A DNA stretch of 64,000 nt from Nostoc sp. UHCC 0702. GTDB lineage: Bacteria; Cyanobacteriota; Cyanobacteriia; Cyanobacteriales; Nostocaceae. Shown here piece by piece: positions 33,619-42,981 of this stretch; the stretch's first letter is position 1, and each line of letters opens with the position of its first letter. Under the pieces are notes generated by a model. That model did no database searches. It was not told the DNA's origin and was given only the letters and a program-made list of their open reading frames with translations. Both the position numbers and the translations under genes were made by a program. The stretch lies in assembly GCA_017164015.1 (NCBI GenBank), contig CP071065.1, positions 2,694,501 to 2,758,500 of the forward strand, given 5' to 3'.

Positions 33619-34026
33619 ATGGATATAGCTGTACTCGTCAAATTTCTCGCTCCCTGTCTGCCGTTTCTGTTGAATGTGGGTAATAAAGCCGTAGAAGGGG
33701 TATCTCAGAAAGTAGGTGAAGATGTTTGGAATAAAGCAAAAGCTATTTGGGCGAAGTTACATCCCAAGGTAGAAGCGGAAGAAGCAGCCAAAGAAGCAGC
33801 AACCGATGTGGCTGAAAATCCAGAGAATGAAGATTTACAAGCTAGTTTGCGGGTGCAACTGAAGAAGATTTTGGATGCTGATACAGCACTTGCACAGGAA
33901 ATAGCTAAGATTTTGCAAGCATCGACTGATAAATCCAAAGACAATATTCAGGTGAGTGCCAATGCTTACGACCAAAGTACGGTGAAACAAGTCGGGAAGA
34001 TTGATGCAAACCAAGTGAGTTTTTAA
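33619..34026 (+). CDS. Helical Bell-like putative effector with C-terminal amyloid-like motif
   Basis: 135 aa. Residues 1-22 are hydrophobic (DIAVLVKFLAPCLPFLLNVG), about 23-103 are charged helices (VGEDVWNKAKAIWAKLHPKV, SLRVQLKKILDADTALAQEI), and 114-133 read ANAYDQSTVKQVGKIDANQV. That last segment aligns without gaps to residues 17-36 of the downstream NB-ARC protein, 10 of 20 identical, including Q-V-G-x-I-x-A. The layout fits small membrane-acting effectors (Bell-type) that pair with NLR proteins through short amyloid motifs. This role is inference. Confidence 0.6.
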   Translation: MDIAVLVKFLAPCLPFLLNVGNKAVEGVSQKVGEDVWNKAKAIWAKLHPKVEAEEAAKEAATDVAENPENEDLQASLRVQLKKILDADTALAQEIAKILQASTDKSKDNIQVSANAYDQSTVKQVGKIDANQVSF

Positions 34027-34030
34027 TTGA

Positions 34031-34060
34031 GTAGGGTGGGCAGGGTACTGCCCACCCTAC
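34031..34060 (+). terminator. Strong hairpin after the effector-like gene
   Basis: GTAGGGTGGGCAG (34031-34043) pairs perfectly with CTGCCCACCCTAC (34048-34060) around GGTA. It is followed by AAATTTTG, with no long T run. May attenuate transcription between the two paired genes. Confidence 0.55.
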
Positions 34061-34071
34061 AAATTTTGATG

Positions 34072-34292
34072 TTTCAAGTTCTGAACACCTAGTTTCGAGT
34101 TCCAAGCACCAATTTCCAAGTTTTAAACACGAACTTTTGAGTTTTGAACATGAAATGTTGAGTTCTAAACATGAAATGTCGAGTTCTAAACATGAAATGT
34201 CGAGTTCTAAACATGAAATGTCGAGTTCTGAACATGAATTGTCGAGTTCTGAACATGAACTTCTAAGTTCACAGCCACAACATCAACTATAA
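34072..34292. repeat. 21-bp tandem repeat array between effector-like and NLR genes
   Basis: About ten degenerate copies of a 21-bp unit built on AGTTCTAAACATGAAATGTC, degenerate at the left and nearly perfect in the middle. Because the unit is 21 bp, one plus-strand frame is open throughout and encodes a heptapeptide repeat, (K/E)HE(M/L)SSS. With ATG 34155 as start it would make 45 aa, ending 34292. Whether it is translated is unknown. Confidence 0.7.
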
Positions 34293-34311
34293 TTTTGACC
34301 TGCTTTTAGCA

Positions 34312-37200
34312 ATGGCAGAAGAACCTAAGCCCAAAAACCCAAACAACATTGAAATGAAAGCCACTGCCCACGGTGAGAGTAAAGTGACTCAAGTCGGGCA
34401 GATAAATGCAGCAGAAGTTAAGATTGTTGTTGACCGAATAGAACCAATACTAGAGCGATTGCAACAAATTCCCAAAGTAGAATTGCCTGGGGTTCTCAAA
34501 GCTGGCAACTCTCCCAAAAGTTTGGCTTACTGGCAAGGACGGAAAACAGAAATCGCCCAAATACAGCAATGGTTAACTGATGAAAATACTTTTTTAATTG
34601 GCATAGAAGGTATCGGTGGCATCGGTAAATCGATGCTGGCAGCTAAAATTTATCAAGAAAGTGAGGGTTTTCCTAAGCGATTTTGGGGTGATGTGAGTAA
34701 TGGGGCAGGTTTTACCAATTTAGCTAGGCAAGTGTTAACAGAATTTGGCTTTCGAGTTCCAGAAGAAGAAGCAAAGTTAGTGGAAGCGTTGGTTAAGTGT
34801 TTGCGTTCTGGTCAATTTTTACTGATTATTGACAACCTGGAGAGTTTATTACAACCAGATAGACAGTGGGGAAGTCTATTCTACGGCGACTTTTTTAATG
34901 CTTGGGTAGAATTTGGCGGTAATAGTAAGGTGCTAGTCACCACCAGAGAAAGACCGGAATTAAAAGGTTTTGAGTGGCTGCTACCACCTCTAAAAGGTTT
35001 GGAAATAGAAGAAGGGGTAGCACTTTTAACAGAGTTAGGCATTCAGGGAGATTTAGCAGAGTTTGTCGAATTGGTAGATGGGTATCCCCTGCTGTTGAAA
35101 TTGGTGGCAGATTTATTAAAAGCAGAATATTCCCAAGACCCAGATTTAAGAAGATTAGCAGATTTAGGCTTAGGAAATTTGCAGCAGTTATTGACAGATC
35201 CTCAAGTGGTAGGTGTGCATCGACGGGAAAATGTGGGGATGGTGTTAGTGTTAGATGCCAGTTTTGAGCGGTTGAGTGAATTACAAAAGGCTTTATTGCT
35301 GAATATTAGTGTTTATCGTGGTGCTGTTGATAGTGCGGCAGCAGCGGCGGTGTTGCCGGGAAGTTCGGAAAAAGAAATTGACAGAGAATTGAGAAACTTA
35401 GTTAAGCGTTCTGTGTTAGTTGAAGAGAAGGGGCGGTTTAAGTTTCAGCCTGTGGTATTGGAGTATGTGCGGTATAAAGCTGGTAATCAGACCGAGGCGC
35501 ATCAACGGGCTATTAATTACTATCTTTTGAATGTTAAACAAAAACCTTGGCACACTAAAGAAAATATCAAGGAATATTTAGAAATTTTTTATCATTGGTA
35601 TCAACTAAAAAAATATAACTCGGCATTTGATGTATTATGCACTTGTGATAATTTTTTGAGATTGTGGGGCTTCTATACTGAGCAAGTAGACTTATGGGGG
35701 CAGTTGATAGCAGCTTGGGAAAAAACTGGTGAGACAAAAAACTCGAAGTACTGTGTTGCTCTGACTTCATTGGGTCATGCTTACAATTCTTTGGGGCAGT
35801 ACCAACAGGCGATTGAGTTCCAACAGCAGTCTTTAGAGATAGCTAAGGAAATAAGCAATGGCGATCGCTTTGAAGAAGCAATTTCCCTGGGCAATTTGGG
35901 TCTTATTTACAACTCCCTAGGACAGTATCACCAAGCGATTGAATTCCACCAAAAGTCTTTGGAAATAGCCAGACAGACAGGTCTTCGCAATGTAGAAGCC
36001 AATTCTTTAGCTCATTTGGGTCTTGCTTACCGTTCTCTAGCGCAATACCAGCAGGCAATTGAGTTTTATAAGCAGGAATTGCAAATAACTGGGGAGATAG
36101 GCAATCGCAATCGGGAAGGTTCTTCGTTACGTAATTTGGGCATTGTTTCCCAATCTCTAGGGCAATACCGGCAAGCGATTGATTTTTACCAGCAGGGATT
36201 GGAGATCGCCAGGGAGATAGGCAATAGCAATGACGAAGCTAATTCCTTGGGTAATTTGGGCAATGTTTACAACTCTTTAGGACTGTACCAACAGGCAATT
36301 GAGTTTTACCAACAGAGATTGGAAATAACCAGAGAGATAGGCAATCGCAATGACGAAGCTTATTCCTTGGGTAATTTGGGCGATGTTTACAACTCTCTGG
36401 GACAGTACCAACGGGCGATTGAGTTTTACCAACAGAGATTGGAAATAACCAGAGAGATAGACGATCGCAATGCTGAAAATTCTTCCTTAAGTAGTTTGGG
36501 TAATGCTTACCGCTCTCTAGGGCATTACCAACAGGCAATTGAGTTCTATCAGCAGCAATTGGAAATAACTAGAGAGATAGGCACTCGTAATTGGGAAGGT
36601 TCTTCCTTAAATAGTTTGGGGCTTACTTACAACTTGCTAGGACAATACCAGCAGGCCATTGATTTCCATCACCAAGCTTTGAAGATAGCCAAGGAGATAA
36701 GTGATTGTCAGGAGCAAGGTTCATGCTTAGGCGGTTTGGGACTTGCTTACATCTCTCTTGGAGATTACCAACGGGCGATTGAGTTCTTTCAGGAGTCTTT
36801 GGATATATCTAGGGTGATAGGCGATCGCAATAGTGAAGGCAAAACCTTAAACAATTTGGGCAATGTTTACATCTCTCTGGGGCAATACCAACGGGCGATT
36901 GAGTTCTTTCAGGAGTCTTTGGATATATCTAGGGTGATAGGCGATCGCAATACAGAAGCGATCGCATGGTTTAATTTAGGTCGATCATTAGAAAACGTCA
37001 ATCGTGAATTAGACGCGCTAGGTGCTTATCGTAATGCCCGTGAACTATTTCAGGCAATGGGACTTGATGCCAATGTTCAAGATTGCAACAATGCAATTGA
37101 ACGTCTTTCGCAACCAAAAGCACCTATAGTTTCTCGCCGTGGGTTTTGGGTATGGTTGCGTCGGTTATGGCGTTGGCTACGCGCTTGGTTTCGGCGGTGA
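34312..37200 (+). CDS. NB-ARC / TPR protein (NLR-like)
   Basis: 962 aa. Residues 17-36 hold the motif shared with the upstream protein (ATAHGESKVTQVGQINAAEV). NB-ARC ATPase: P-loop IEGIGGIGKSMLAAKI (98-113), Walker B-like FLLIIDNLESLL (about 181), VLVTTRERPEL (about 207), and VDGYPLLLKLVADLL as the GLPL equivalent. A winged-helix-like part follows. From about 480 to 910 there are about eleven 40-residue TPR units (YNSLGQYQQAIEFYQQ). The end is a Trp/Arg-rich tail (RRGFWVWLRRLWRWLRAWF). Probably senses a trigger through the TPRs and assembles. Confidence 0.9.
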   Translation: MAEEPKPKNPNNIEMKATAHGESKVTQVGQINAAEVKIVVDRIEPILERLQQIPKVELPGVLKAGNSPKSLAYWQGRKTEIAQIQQWLTDENTFLIGIEGIGGIGKSMLAAKIYQESEGFPKRFWGDVSNGAGFTNLARQVLTEFGFRVPEEEAKLVEALVKCLRSGQFLLIIDNLESLLQPDRQWGSLFYGDFFNAWVEFGGNSKVLVTTRERPELKGFEWLLPPLKGLEIEEGVALLTELGIQGDLAEFVELVDGYPLLLKLVADLLKAEYSQDPDLRRLADLGLGNLQQLLTDPQVVGVHRRENVGMVLVLDASFERLSELQKALLLNISVYRGAVDSAAAAAVLPGSSEKEIDRELRNLVKRSVLVEEKGRFKFQPVVLEYVRYKAGNQTEAHQRAINYYLLNVKQKPWHTKENIKEYLEIFYHWYQLKKYNSAFDVLCTCDNFLRLWGFYTEQVDLWGQLIAAWEKTGETKNSKYCVALTSLGHAYNSLGQYQQAIEFQQQSLEIAKEISNGDRFEEAISLGNLGLIYNSLGQYHQAIEFHQKSLEIARQTGLRNVEANSLAHLGLAYRSLAQYQQAIEFYKQELQITGEIGNRNREGSSLRNLGIVSQSLGQYRQAIDFYQQGLEIAREIGNSNDEANSLGNLGNVYNSLGLYQQAIEFYQQRLEITREIGNRNDEAYSLGNLGDVYNSLGQYQRAIEFYQQRLEITREIDDRNAENSSLSSLGNAYRSLGHYQQAIEFYQQQLEITREIGTRNWEGSSLNSLGLTYNLLGQYQQAIDFHHQALKIAKEISDCQEQGSCLGGLGLAYISLGDYQRAIEFFQESLDISRVIGDRNSEGKTLNNLGNVYISLGQYQRAIEFFQESLDISRVIGDRNTEAIAWFNLGRSLENVNRELDALGAYRNARELFQAMGLDANVQDCNNAIERLSQPKAPIVSRRGFWVWLRRLWRWLRAWFRR

Positions 37201-37265
37201 TTTTGTCTCACGCAGAGGCGCAAAGACGCAGAGAAGAGGTTTTGAGGTGTTGGGTTATTGAATAT

Positions 37266-37883
37266 TTATTGACCAGCTTTGAAAATTTGTTCGGCAGTCA
37301 AATTTAACTCAGGGAAAGTAGGAGATAAAATTTGATTGCTACCCTGAAACTGATTGACTTGGTATTCGCCATCAATTAGTTGATAAACTGAAATGGTGGG
37401 TTGTTTGGGATTACCAATAAACTTTCTAGCCCCCATTGCTGCATAATCAACAATCCAATATTCTGCAATACCCATCTCTTCATAATCGGCAAGTTTTAGA
37501 TAGTAATCATCGCGCCAATTGTTACTGACAACTTCAATAACTAAAGGAATTGATGTACCTTTAGTCACAGTAGAAGATTTTTCCCAAAGTGGTTCATCCG
37601 CTAAAGCAACGTCATTTAGTATTAATACATCTGGGAAATAACCTGATTCTCTTTGGGGTGGTTTTACTATTGCTTGATTGGGGATAAAGTAGGGAAGATT
37701 TAATCGTCTAAACTCTAAAGTTAATTCAGCAGCTGAAAATCCTTTTATCCTTTCATGCTTCCCTGTAGGCTGTGACATTTCGACAATTTCCCCATTGTGC
37801 AATTCATAGCGTACCCCAGAGTTTTCAGGATACCAGGTGATAAATTCGTCAAAGGTAACTATTTTTGGTAAGGCTTGCGTCAT
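37266..37883 (-). CDS. Uma2 family putative endonuclease (DUF820)
   Basis: 205 aa, PD-(D/E)XK nuclease-like fold. The catalytic pattern is visible: ESGYFPDVLILNDVAL (Asp, about residue 88), IPLVIEVVSNNWRDDYYLKLADYEEMGIAEYWIVD (Glu, then Lys in the D-x-x-x-K-x-x-x-Y segment). Uma2 families are greatly expanded in cyanobacteria and of unknown physiological role. Stands alone on the minus strand, convergent with the NLR gene. Confidence 0.85.
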   Translation of the reverse strand: MTQALPKIVTFDEFITWYPENSGVRYELHNGEIVEMSQPTGKHERIKGFSAAELTLEFRRLNLPYFIPNQAIVKPPQRESGYFPDVLILNDVALADEPLWEKSSTVTKGTSIPLVIEVVSNNWRDDYYLKLADYEEMGIAEYWIVDYAAMGARKFIGNPKQPTISVYQLIDGEYQVNQFQGSNQILSPTFPELNLTAEQIFKAGQ

Positions 37884-37970
37884 AATAATTTATTACTGTA
37901 GGTTTGCTTTTATTCTAGAAGTGCTGCACCTTCTTTGGTTTCTTCCTCAGTTTCCAGCAACACAGTCTTT

Positions 37971-38145
37971 AGAGGATGTTTGTAAAGTCTAATTTACGAC
38001 TAGCCCTGGCGACTAGAAGTCACGGCTATACAGACAAAACCCGCCTGCGCGGGTTGAGATGCTTATTTTTTCATTAGTCCACGAAGGTGGACTTTGCCTG
38101 TGTAGTAGCGAATTATATTCGCCCAAAACTTTTAAAACATCCTCT
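37971..38145. repeat. MITE family A, copy 3
   Basis: AGAGGATGTTTGTAAAGTC at the left and ACTTTTAAAACATCCTCT at the right are inverted. The body has TGGCGACTAGAAGTCACGG, ACAAAACCCGCCTGCGCGGG, TAGTCCACGAAGGTGGAC and GTAGCGAATTATATTCGCCC. Flanked by TA-containing sequence (TTTA / TTAG). The best full-length reference copy in the window. Confidence 0.75.
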
Positions 38146-38258
38146 TAGTACAGGTCGCCTAAACCTTATTTTCTAATATGATGGATGTAATCATTGCTTT
38201 AAACTAAAACTCCTGTGTGGTAAGGATTACATCTTTTCAACCATTTGTAAAATTCAGA

Positions 38259-38422
38259 TATAGCCATTTTCAATTCGGTGAGGTACAGGTATGCAAATAG
38301 ACCTAACCCCCTAACCCCCTTCCCGAAGCGGGAAGGGGGAACAATTCAAAGCCTCTCTCCTTTTAGGAGAGAGGTTTGGAGAGAGGTCAAAATTGTACCT
38401 CACTAGTTTGAGAACCGCTATA
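38259..38422. repeat. MITE family B, copy 2
   Basis: Ends TATAGCCATTTTCAATTCGG and, inverted at the right, TATAGCGGTTCTCAAACTAG. Both sides continue into a GTGAGGTAC block. The interior holds CCCCCTTCCCGAAGCGGGAAGGGGG and AGCCTCTCTCC stems. 164 bp. Confidence 0.65.
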
Positions 38423-38469
38423 AGCGCTTGTGTTTCTAGAAATATCTTTGGTTGTGTCTGATCTACTAC

Positions 38470-38580
38470 TGACAACTGACCCTTCGGGTGACGCTCGTTC
38501 CTCGCTAACGCTGCGCTAACGGCAGTTCCTCATGGGGGAAACCCCCAAGACCGGACTGCCTCACAACTGACAGCCCTAAC
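38470..38580. repeat. Palindromic dispersed repeat before trmFO
   Basis: Contains CGCTAACGCTGCGCTAACGG and GGGGGAAACCCCCAAGACCG framed by ACAACTGAC repeats. Similar blocks (CCCCAAGACCG, GGGTTCCCCC) occur near 7600. Noncoding. Confidence 0.5.
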
Positions 38581-38633
38581 TAGTTAACTTTATTTAGACC
38601 GACTTACTTAAATCAGGAATTAAAATTTTCACT

Positions 38634-39959
38634 ATGACTCAACAACCGATACAAGTAATTGGAGGTGGACTAGCTGGGACAGAAGCAGCTTGGCAAATCG
38701 CCCAGGCTGGTGTGCCTGTGATTTTCCATGAAATGCGCCCGAAACGCTTCAGCCCTGCCCATCATACAGAACATTTGGCGGAATTGGTGTGTAGTAATTC
38801 CTTTGGGGCAATGGCAAGCGATCGCGCCACTGGATTGTTGCATGAAGAATTACGCCAACTTGGTTCAATTGTCATCTCGAAAGCTGATGAACATGCTGTG
38901 CCGGCTGGGGGTGCCTTAGCTGTAGACAGAGGACAATTTAGCGAAGATTTAACGCAAACTGTATCTAACCATCCTTTAGTTGAATTTCGTCGCGGCGAAG
39001 TCCCAGCCATTCCCGAAGGAATCGTGGTTTTGGCGACTGGGCCTTTAACTAGTCCCGACTTAGCCCAACAATTGCACCAGTTAACGGGGATGGAATATCT
39101 CAGCTTTTTTGATGCCGCTAGCCCGATTATTGTGGGAGAATCGATTAACCGTGATGTTGCTTTTATGGCATCACGCTATGACAAAGGTGAAGCCGCTTAT
39201 CTCAACTGCCCAATGAATAAAGAGCAGTATTTGCGGTTTTGGGAAGAACTGCGTCAAGCTGAACAAACAGAACTCAAGGATTTTGAACGGGAAACGGCGA
39301 AGTTTTTTGAAGCTTGTTTGCCAATTGAAGAATTAGCACAGCGCGGTGAAGACACGATGCGCTACGGCCCCCTGAAGCCAGTGGGGTTGTCTGACAGTCG
39401 CACAGGAGAACGTCCTTATGCGGTGGTGCAGTTGCGACAAGAAGACAAAGCCGGTCAACTTTGGAATATGGTAGGATTCCAAACAAATTTGCGTTGGGGT
39501 GAACAAAAGCGAGTATTTAAGCTGATTCCAGGTTTGGAGGAAGCGGAATTTGTCAGGCTGGGAGTGATGCACCGCAATACGTTTATTAATGCTCCTCAGT
39601 TGATGCATCCGACTTTACAATTCAAACAACGTCCGACTTTGTTCGCCGCTGGACAGTTGATTGGGACTGAAGGTTACACAGCAGCAGCGGCGGGTGGCTG
39701 CTTGGCTGGTAGAAATGCCGCGCGGCTGGCTTTGGGTTTGGAACCGTTGGTTATACCAGCAACTACAATGATGGGGGCGCTGTTTGAGTTTATCAGTTCT
39801 GCCTCACCCAAACATTTCCAGCCGATGCCGCCTAATTTTGGGATTTTACCAGATTTGGGTGTGAAGATTAAGAATAAGCAGGAGCGTTATGGACGTTACC
39901 GCGATCGCTCTTTGGCTGATTTGGCAAATTGGAAAGTTAATTTAGGGGCTGCCAAATAA
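38634..39959 (+). CDS. trmFO: Folate-dependent tRNA (m5U54) methyltransferase
   Basis: TrmFO uses methylenetetrahydrofolate and FAD to make ribothymidine at tRNA position 54. 441 aa, full length. The FAD-binding motif is [18 protein letters not shown] at the N-terminus, then the family signature [45 protein letters not shown], and at the end [30 protein letters not shown]. The start follows AAATCAGGAATTAAAATTTTCACT, with only a weak ribosome site. Confidence 0.95.
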   Translation: MTQQPIQVIGGGLAGTEAAWQIAQAGVPVIFHEMRPKRFSPAHHTEHLAELVCSNSFGAMASDRATGLLHEELRQLGSIVISKADEHAVPAGGALAVDRGQFSEDLTQTVSNHPLVEFRRGEVPAIPEGIVVLATGPLTSPDLAQQLHQLTGMEYLSFFDAASPIIVGESINRDVAFMASRYDKGEAAYLNCPMNKEQYLRFWEELRQAEQTELKDFERETAKFFEACLPIEELAQRGEDTMRYGPLKPVGLSDSRTGERPYAVVQLRQEDKAGQLWNMVGFQTNLRWGEQKRVFKLIPGLEEAEFVRLGVMHRNTFINAPQLMHPTLQFKQRPTLFAAGQLIGTEGYTAAAAGGCLAGRNAARLALGLEPLVIPATTMMGALFEFISSASPKHFQPMPPNFGILPDLGVKIKNKQERYGRYRDRSLADLANWKVNLGAAK

Positions 39960-40135
39960 AAAAATCCCAAATTTTCTTATGATACCATTTCACATCATGT
40001 CCTTTGCTTTTAGTCAATTACTTAATGAATATCTCCTGATCTTAAGTTGATCTGGGAGATTAGGCGATCGCTTTGTTGCAAGATACTAATTAACAGGAAG
40101 TTAACAAGCGATCGCCTTAACTTAATGACGAATTA

Positions 40136-41353
40136 CTAAGCGCTTCTTAACGCTACAATCGGGTCGAGTTTAGCAGCACGACGCGCGGGGACGACACCAA
40201 AGAATAAACCAATACCGCCGGAAACACCAACGGCCATGGTAATGGCAACTGGAGAAATTCCCGCTTCTAAGGGTGTCAAAGCTGCTACCAAGAAAATGCC
40301 ACCAACACCAACCGCCGTTCCAACCAAGCCGCCAATTGCGGAAACAATTACAGCTTCAATAATAAACTGTAGCAAAATATCTTGTTCAGTTGCTCCTATT
40401 GCTTTTCGCAGTCCGATTTCTTGGGTGCGTTCGGTGACGGAAACTAGCATAATATTCATAATCCCAATACCACCGACAAATAGCGATATGCCTGCGATCG
40501 CAGCTAACATAATTGTCAATGCACCTGTGATTTGACCAACTACTTGCAAAGCATCTTTTTGAGAGTTGATCGTAAAATCATCTTCTCCAGTGAGTTTATG
40601 CCGCAGGCGCAGCAAATTGGTAATTTGAAACTGTGCCGCATCCACACTCTCGGCATTCTTAGCCGAGACGACAATATAACTTAACTCCAATCCATAGGGA
40701 GAAGTCCGCCCCACAATTCGGTTGGCTGTAGTCATAATGGGCATCAAAGCTGCATCATCATAATCAACACCCAAATTTGAACCTTTAGATGTTAACACCC
40801 CAATTACTTGGAAACTGGCATCCTTGATCCGCAACTGCTGCCCTGTAGGATTACTGTTACCAAAAAGTCTTTCTGCCAATTTTGCACCCAGCACAACAAC
40901 TTGATTGCTGCGCTTACTATCTACCTCGGTGAAAAACCGCCCTTTATCAATTTCAAAGTCCCGCACTATCAAAAAGCTGGGAGTTGTACCCACGACATTC
41001 ACATTAGTATTTTTGTTACCGTAAGTAACCACCTGCCTACTATTCAGTTCCGCCGTCACTTCTGCTATGGTTGGCACTTGAGTAGCGATCGCTGTGGCAT
41101 CTTCTAACACCAATGTTTTGGGTAAATCTCTGGTGATACGTTGAGTTTCCCGATTCCCAGGAATTATAAACAGCACATTTGGCCCCAAAGACTCCAACTG
41201 TTGAGAGACGTACTTTTGTCCGCCTTCGCCAATGCCAATCATGGCAATCACTGAGGCATTACCAATAACTATACCTAGCATAGTCAGGGCGCTACGCAAC
41301 TTATTTGACAGCAGGGTTTTCCCCGCCATTTTGACGCTTTCTAAGAAATTCAT
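40136..41353 (-). CDS. MacB/FtsX-type ABC transporter permease
   Basis: 405 aa. N-terminal membrane segment in LRSALTMLGIVIGNASVIAMIGIG, then a large periplasmic MacB_PCD domain (about 45-260), then three membrane segments of the FtsX fold (TIMLAAIAGISLFVGGIGIMNIMLVSV; FIIEAVIVSAIGGLVGTAVGV; ITMAVGVSGGIGLFFGVVPARRAAKLDPI). The transporter would push a substrate across the envelope together with the HlyD-like adaptor encoded just upstream on the same strand. No ATPase gene is nearby, so it must come from elsewhere. Confidence 0.9.
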   Translation of the reverse strand: MNFLESVKMAGKTLLSNKLRSALTMLGIVIGNASVIAMIGIGEGGQKYVSQQLESLGPNVLFIIPGNRETQRITRDLPKTLVLEDATAIATQVPTIAEVTAELNSRQVVTYGNKNTNVNVVGTTPSFLIVRDFEIDKGRFFTEVDSKRSNQVVVLGAKLAERLFGNSNPTGQQLRIKDASFQVIGVLTSKGSNLGVDYDDAALMPIMTTANRIVGRTSPYGLELSYIVVSAKNAESVDAAQFQITNLLRLRHKLTGEDDFTINSQKDALQVVGQITGALTIMLAAIAGISLFVGGIGIMNIMLVSVTERTQEIGLRKAIGATEQDILLQFIIEAVIVSAIGGLVGTAVGVGGIFLVAALTPLEAGISPVAITMAVGVSGGIGLFFGVVPARRAAKLDPIVALRSA

Positions 41354-41359
41354 GCCAAT

Positions 41360-41520
41360 TTTGGATTAGTCAATAGTCAATAGTCAATAGTCAATAGTCA
41401 ATAGTCAGTTGTTAGTTGTTAGTTGTCAGTCGTCAGTCGTTTTTCTCCCCCTGCTCCCCTGCCCCCCTGCCCCCCTGCTCCCCCGCTCCCCCGCTCCCCT
41501 GCTCCCCCGCTCCGAAAGCT
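41360..41520. repeat. Short tandem repeats between permease and adaptor genes
   Basis: GTCAATA repeats, then TTAGTTGTCAG-type units, then a CCCCTGCTCCCC tract. Frames across this tract are open by chance. It separates the two transport genes by 170 bp. Confidence 0.75.
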
Positions 41521-41523
41521 ACC

Positions 41524-42981
41524 TCATTGTTGCTTTTGCTTCTCCATTTTGTACTCCTTCGGTGGATTCACAAACACGCGATCGCCTTGTTTAATTCCTT
41601 CTAAAATCTGGGTTTGGTCTTGGATTTGTGCGCCTACTGTGACTTCACGAAACTGGGGTTTATTATTCTTATCTGGCACGAGTACGCCAGTTTTACCATT
41701 TTCAGTCACAATTGTCACAGTCGGCAACACCAAAGCATCATTGACGCGATCGCCTAAAAAAGTAAGATCCACATTCAAGCCAGAACGCAATTTATCTACA
41801 CCAGTATCAAGAGCAACCCGTACTTGAAAGGATGTTACACCTTGTTCTACCACCGCTTCGGGAGCAATCAAGCGGACATGTCCTTTAAAAACCTGATCGG
41901 GATAAGCATCAGCGACAATTTCTACTTGCTGTCCTTGTTGAATTCTGCCAATATCGGCTTCTGGGACTTGGGCTAGCACTTCCAAACCGCGTGCTACAGC
42001 CACAATTGAGCTGGAAGTTGCCGATGCACTACTAGAAGCAGAAGTTGTCGGAGTTACAAATGCACCAATATTCGCATATTTTTGCGTCACAATTCCACTA
42101 AAGGGAGCGCGAATCACTGTATCTTGCAGCTTCACTTCTGCCGCTGCTACTTGGGCTTGAGCTGCTTTAACCGCTGCTTGACGTTGGGCAATTTCCTCTG
42201 GACGGCTGCCATTTTCCAACAATACTAATGCTGCTCTGGCTTCGGTGACGGCTGCTTCTTTAGCAGCAATTTCTTCATTACGAGAACCACTTTCTAACAG
42301 TGATAAACGTTTTTGGGCTTCTGCTAAACTAGCTTTTGCCCTTTGGTCTTCACTAATGTACTGATCAAGCTGATCTTGAGAAGTTGCTCCTTGGCGTGTG
42401 AGTTCCCGATATCGAGTTACTCGTGTTTGCGTCAAATTTACCTGTGCTTGGGCTGATTGCACTTGTGCAATAGCTTGTTCTATTTCTTGGGAACGATTAC
42501 CTGCACGGGCTTGAGATAGCTGTGCTTGCACTTGAGCTAATCTTGCTTTGGCTTGGTCAATTTCTTGGGGACGATTTCCGGCGCGGGCTTCATCTAGCTG
42601 GGCTTGGGATTGTGCTAAGTTGGCGCGGTACTGACGGACTTGTGCTTCAATATCGCCTACATCCATGCGAGCGATAATTTGTCCCTGCTGTACGCGATCG
42701 CCCTGTTCTACATATAATTGCCCCAGCACACCCGGATTTTTGGGACTAATATTCACAGTTTGAACTGGTACTACTTTACCACTAGCAGTAATCCGCAGAG
42801 TGACATTTTTTGCTTCTACAGGGATAGTTAGTTGCGAAATATCTTCACTTTTTCCCTGATTCAACAGGTTGTAGCTGAGCGTTGTACCAACAACTAAAGT
42901 ACCTGCCGCCATCAGCCCAACTAGCCACTGTAGCGGATGTTTAACTTTACCAATAATCGGAATTTCTATGTGCGAAAACAT
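41524..42981 (-). CDS. HlyD/MacA-type periplasmic adaptor protein
   Basis: 485 aa. One N-terminal membrane anchor (LQWLVGLMAAGTLVVGTTLSY), a biotinyl-lipoyl-like half (VNISPKNPGVLGQLYVEQGDRVQQGQIIARMD), a long coiled-coil hairpin (about 115-275, with near-identical repeats ARAGNRPQEIDQA / ARAGNRSQEIEQA), the second lipoyl half (VIRAPFSGIVTQKYANIGAFV), and beta-barrel domains. It links an inner membrane permease to the outer membrane. First gene of the pair with the MacB-like permease. Confidence 0.9.
   Translation of the reverse strand: MFSHIEIPIIGKVKHPLQWLVGLMAAGTLVVGTTLSYNLLNQGKSEDISQLTIPVEAKNVTLRITASGKVVPVQTVNISPKNPGVLGQLYVEQGDRVQQGQIIARMDVGDIEAQVRQYRANLAQSQAQLDEARAGNRPQEIDQAKARLAQVQAQLSQARAGNRSQEIEQAIAQVQSAQAQVNLTQTRVTRYRELTRQGATSQDQLDQYISEDQRAKASLAEAQKRLSLLESGSRNEEIAAKEAAVTEARAALVLLENGSRPEEIAQRQAAVKAAQAQVAAAEVKLQDTVIRAPFSGIVTQKYANIGAFVTPTTSASSSASATSSSIVAVARGLEVLAQVPEADIGRIQQGQQVEIVADAYPDQVFKGHVRLIAPEAVVEQGVTSFQVRVALDTGVDKLRSGLNVDLTFLGDRVNDALVLPTVTIVTENGKTGVLVPDKNNKPQFREVTVGAQIQDQTQILEGIKQGDRVFVNPPKEYKMEKQKQQ

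Noticed and set aside
41409..41604. Short Pro/Leu-rich frames (for example LPPCPPAPPLPRSPAP)
   Set aside because: Translations of the CCCCTGCTCCCC tandem tract.
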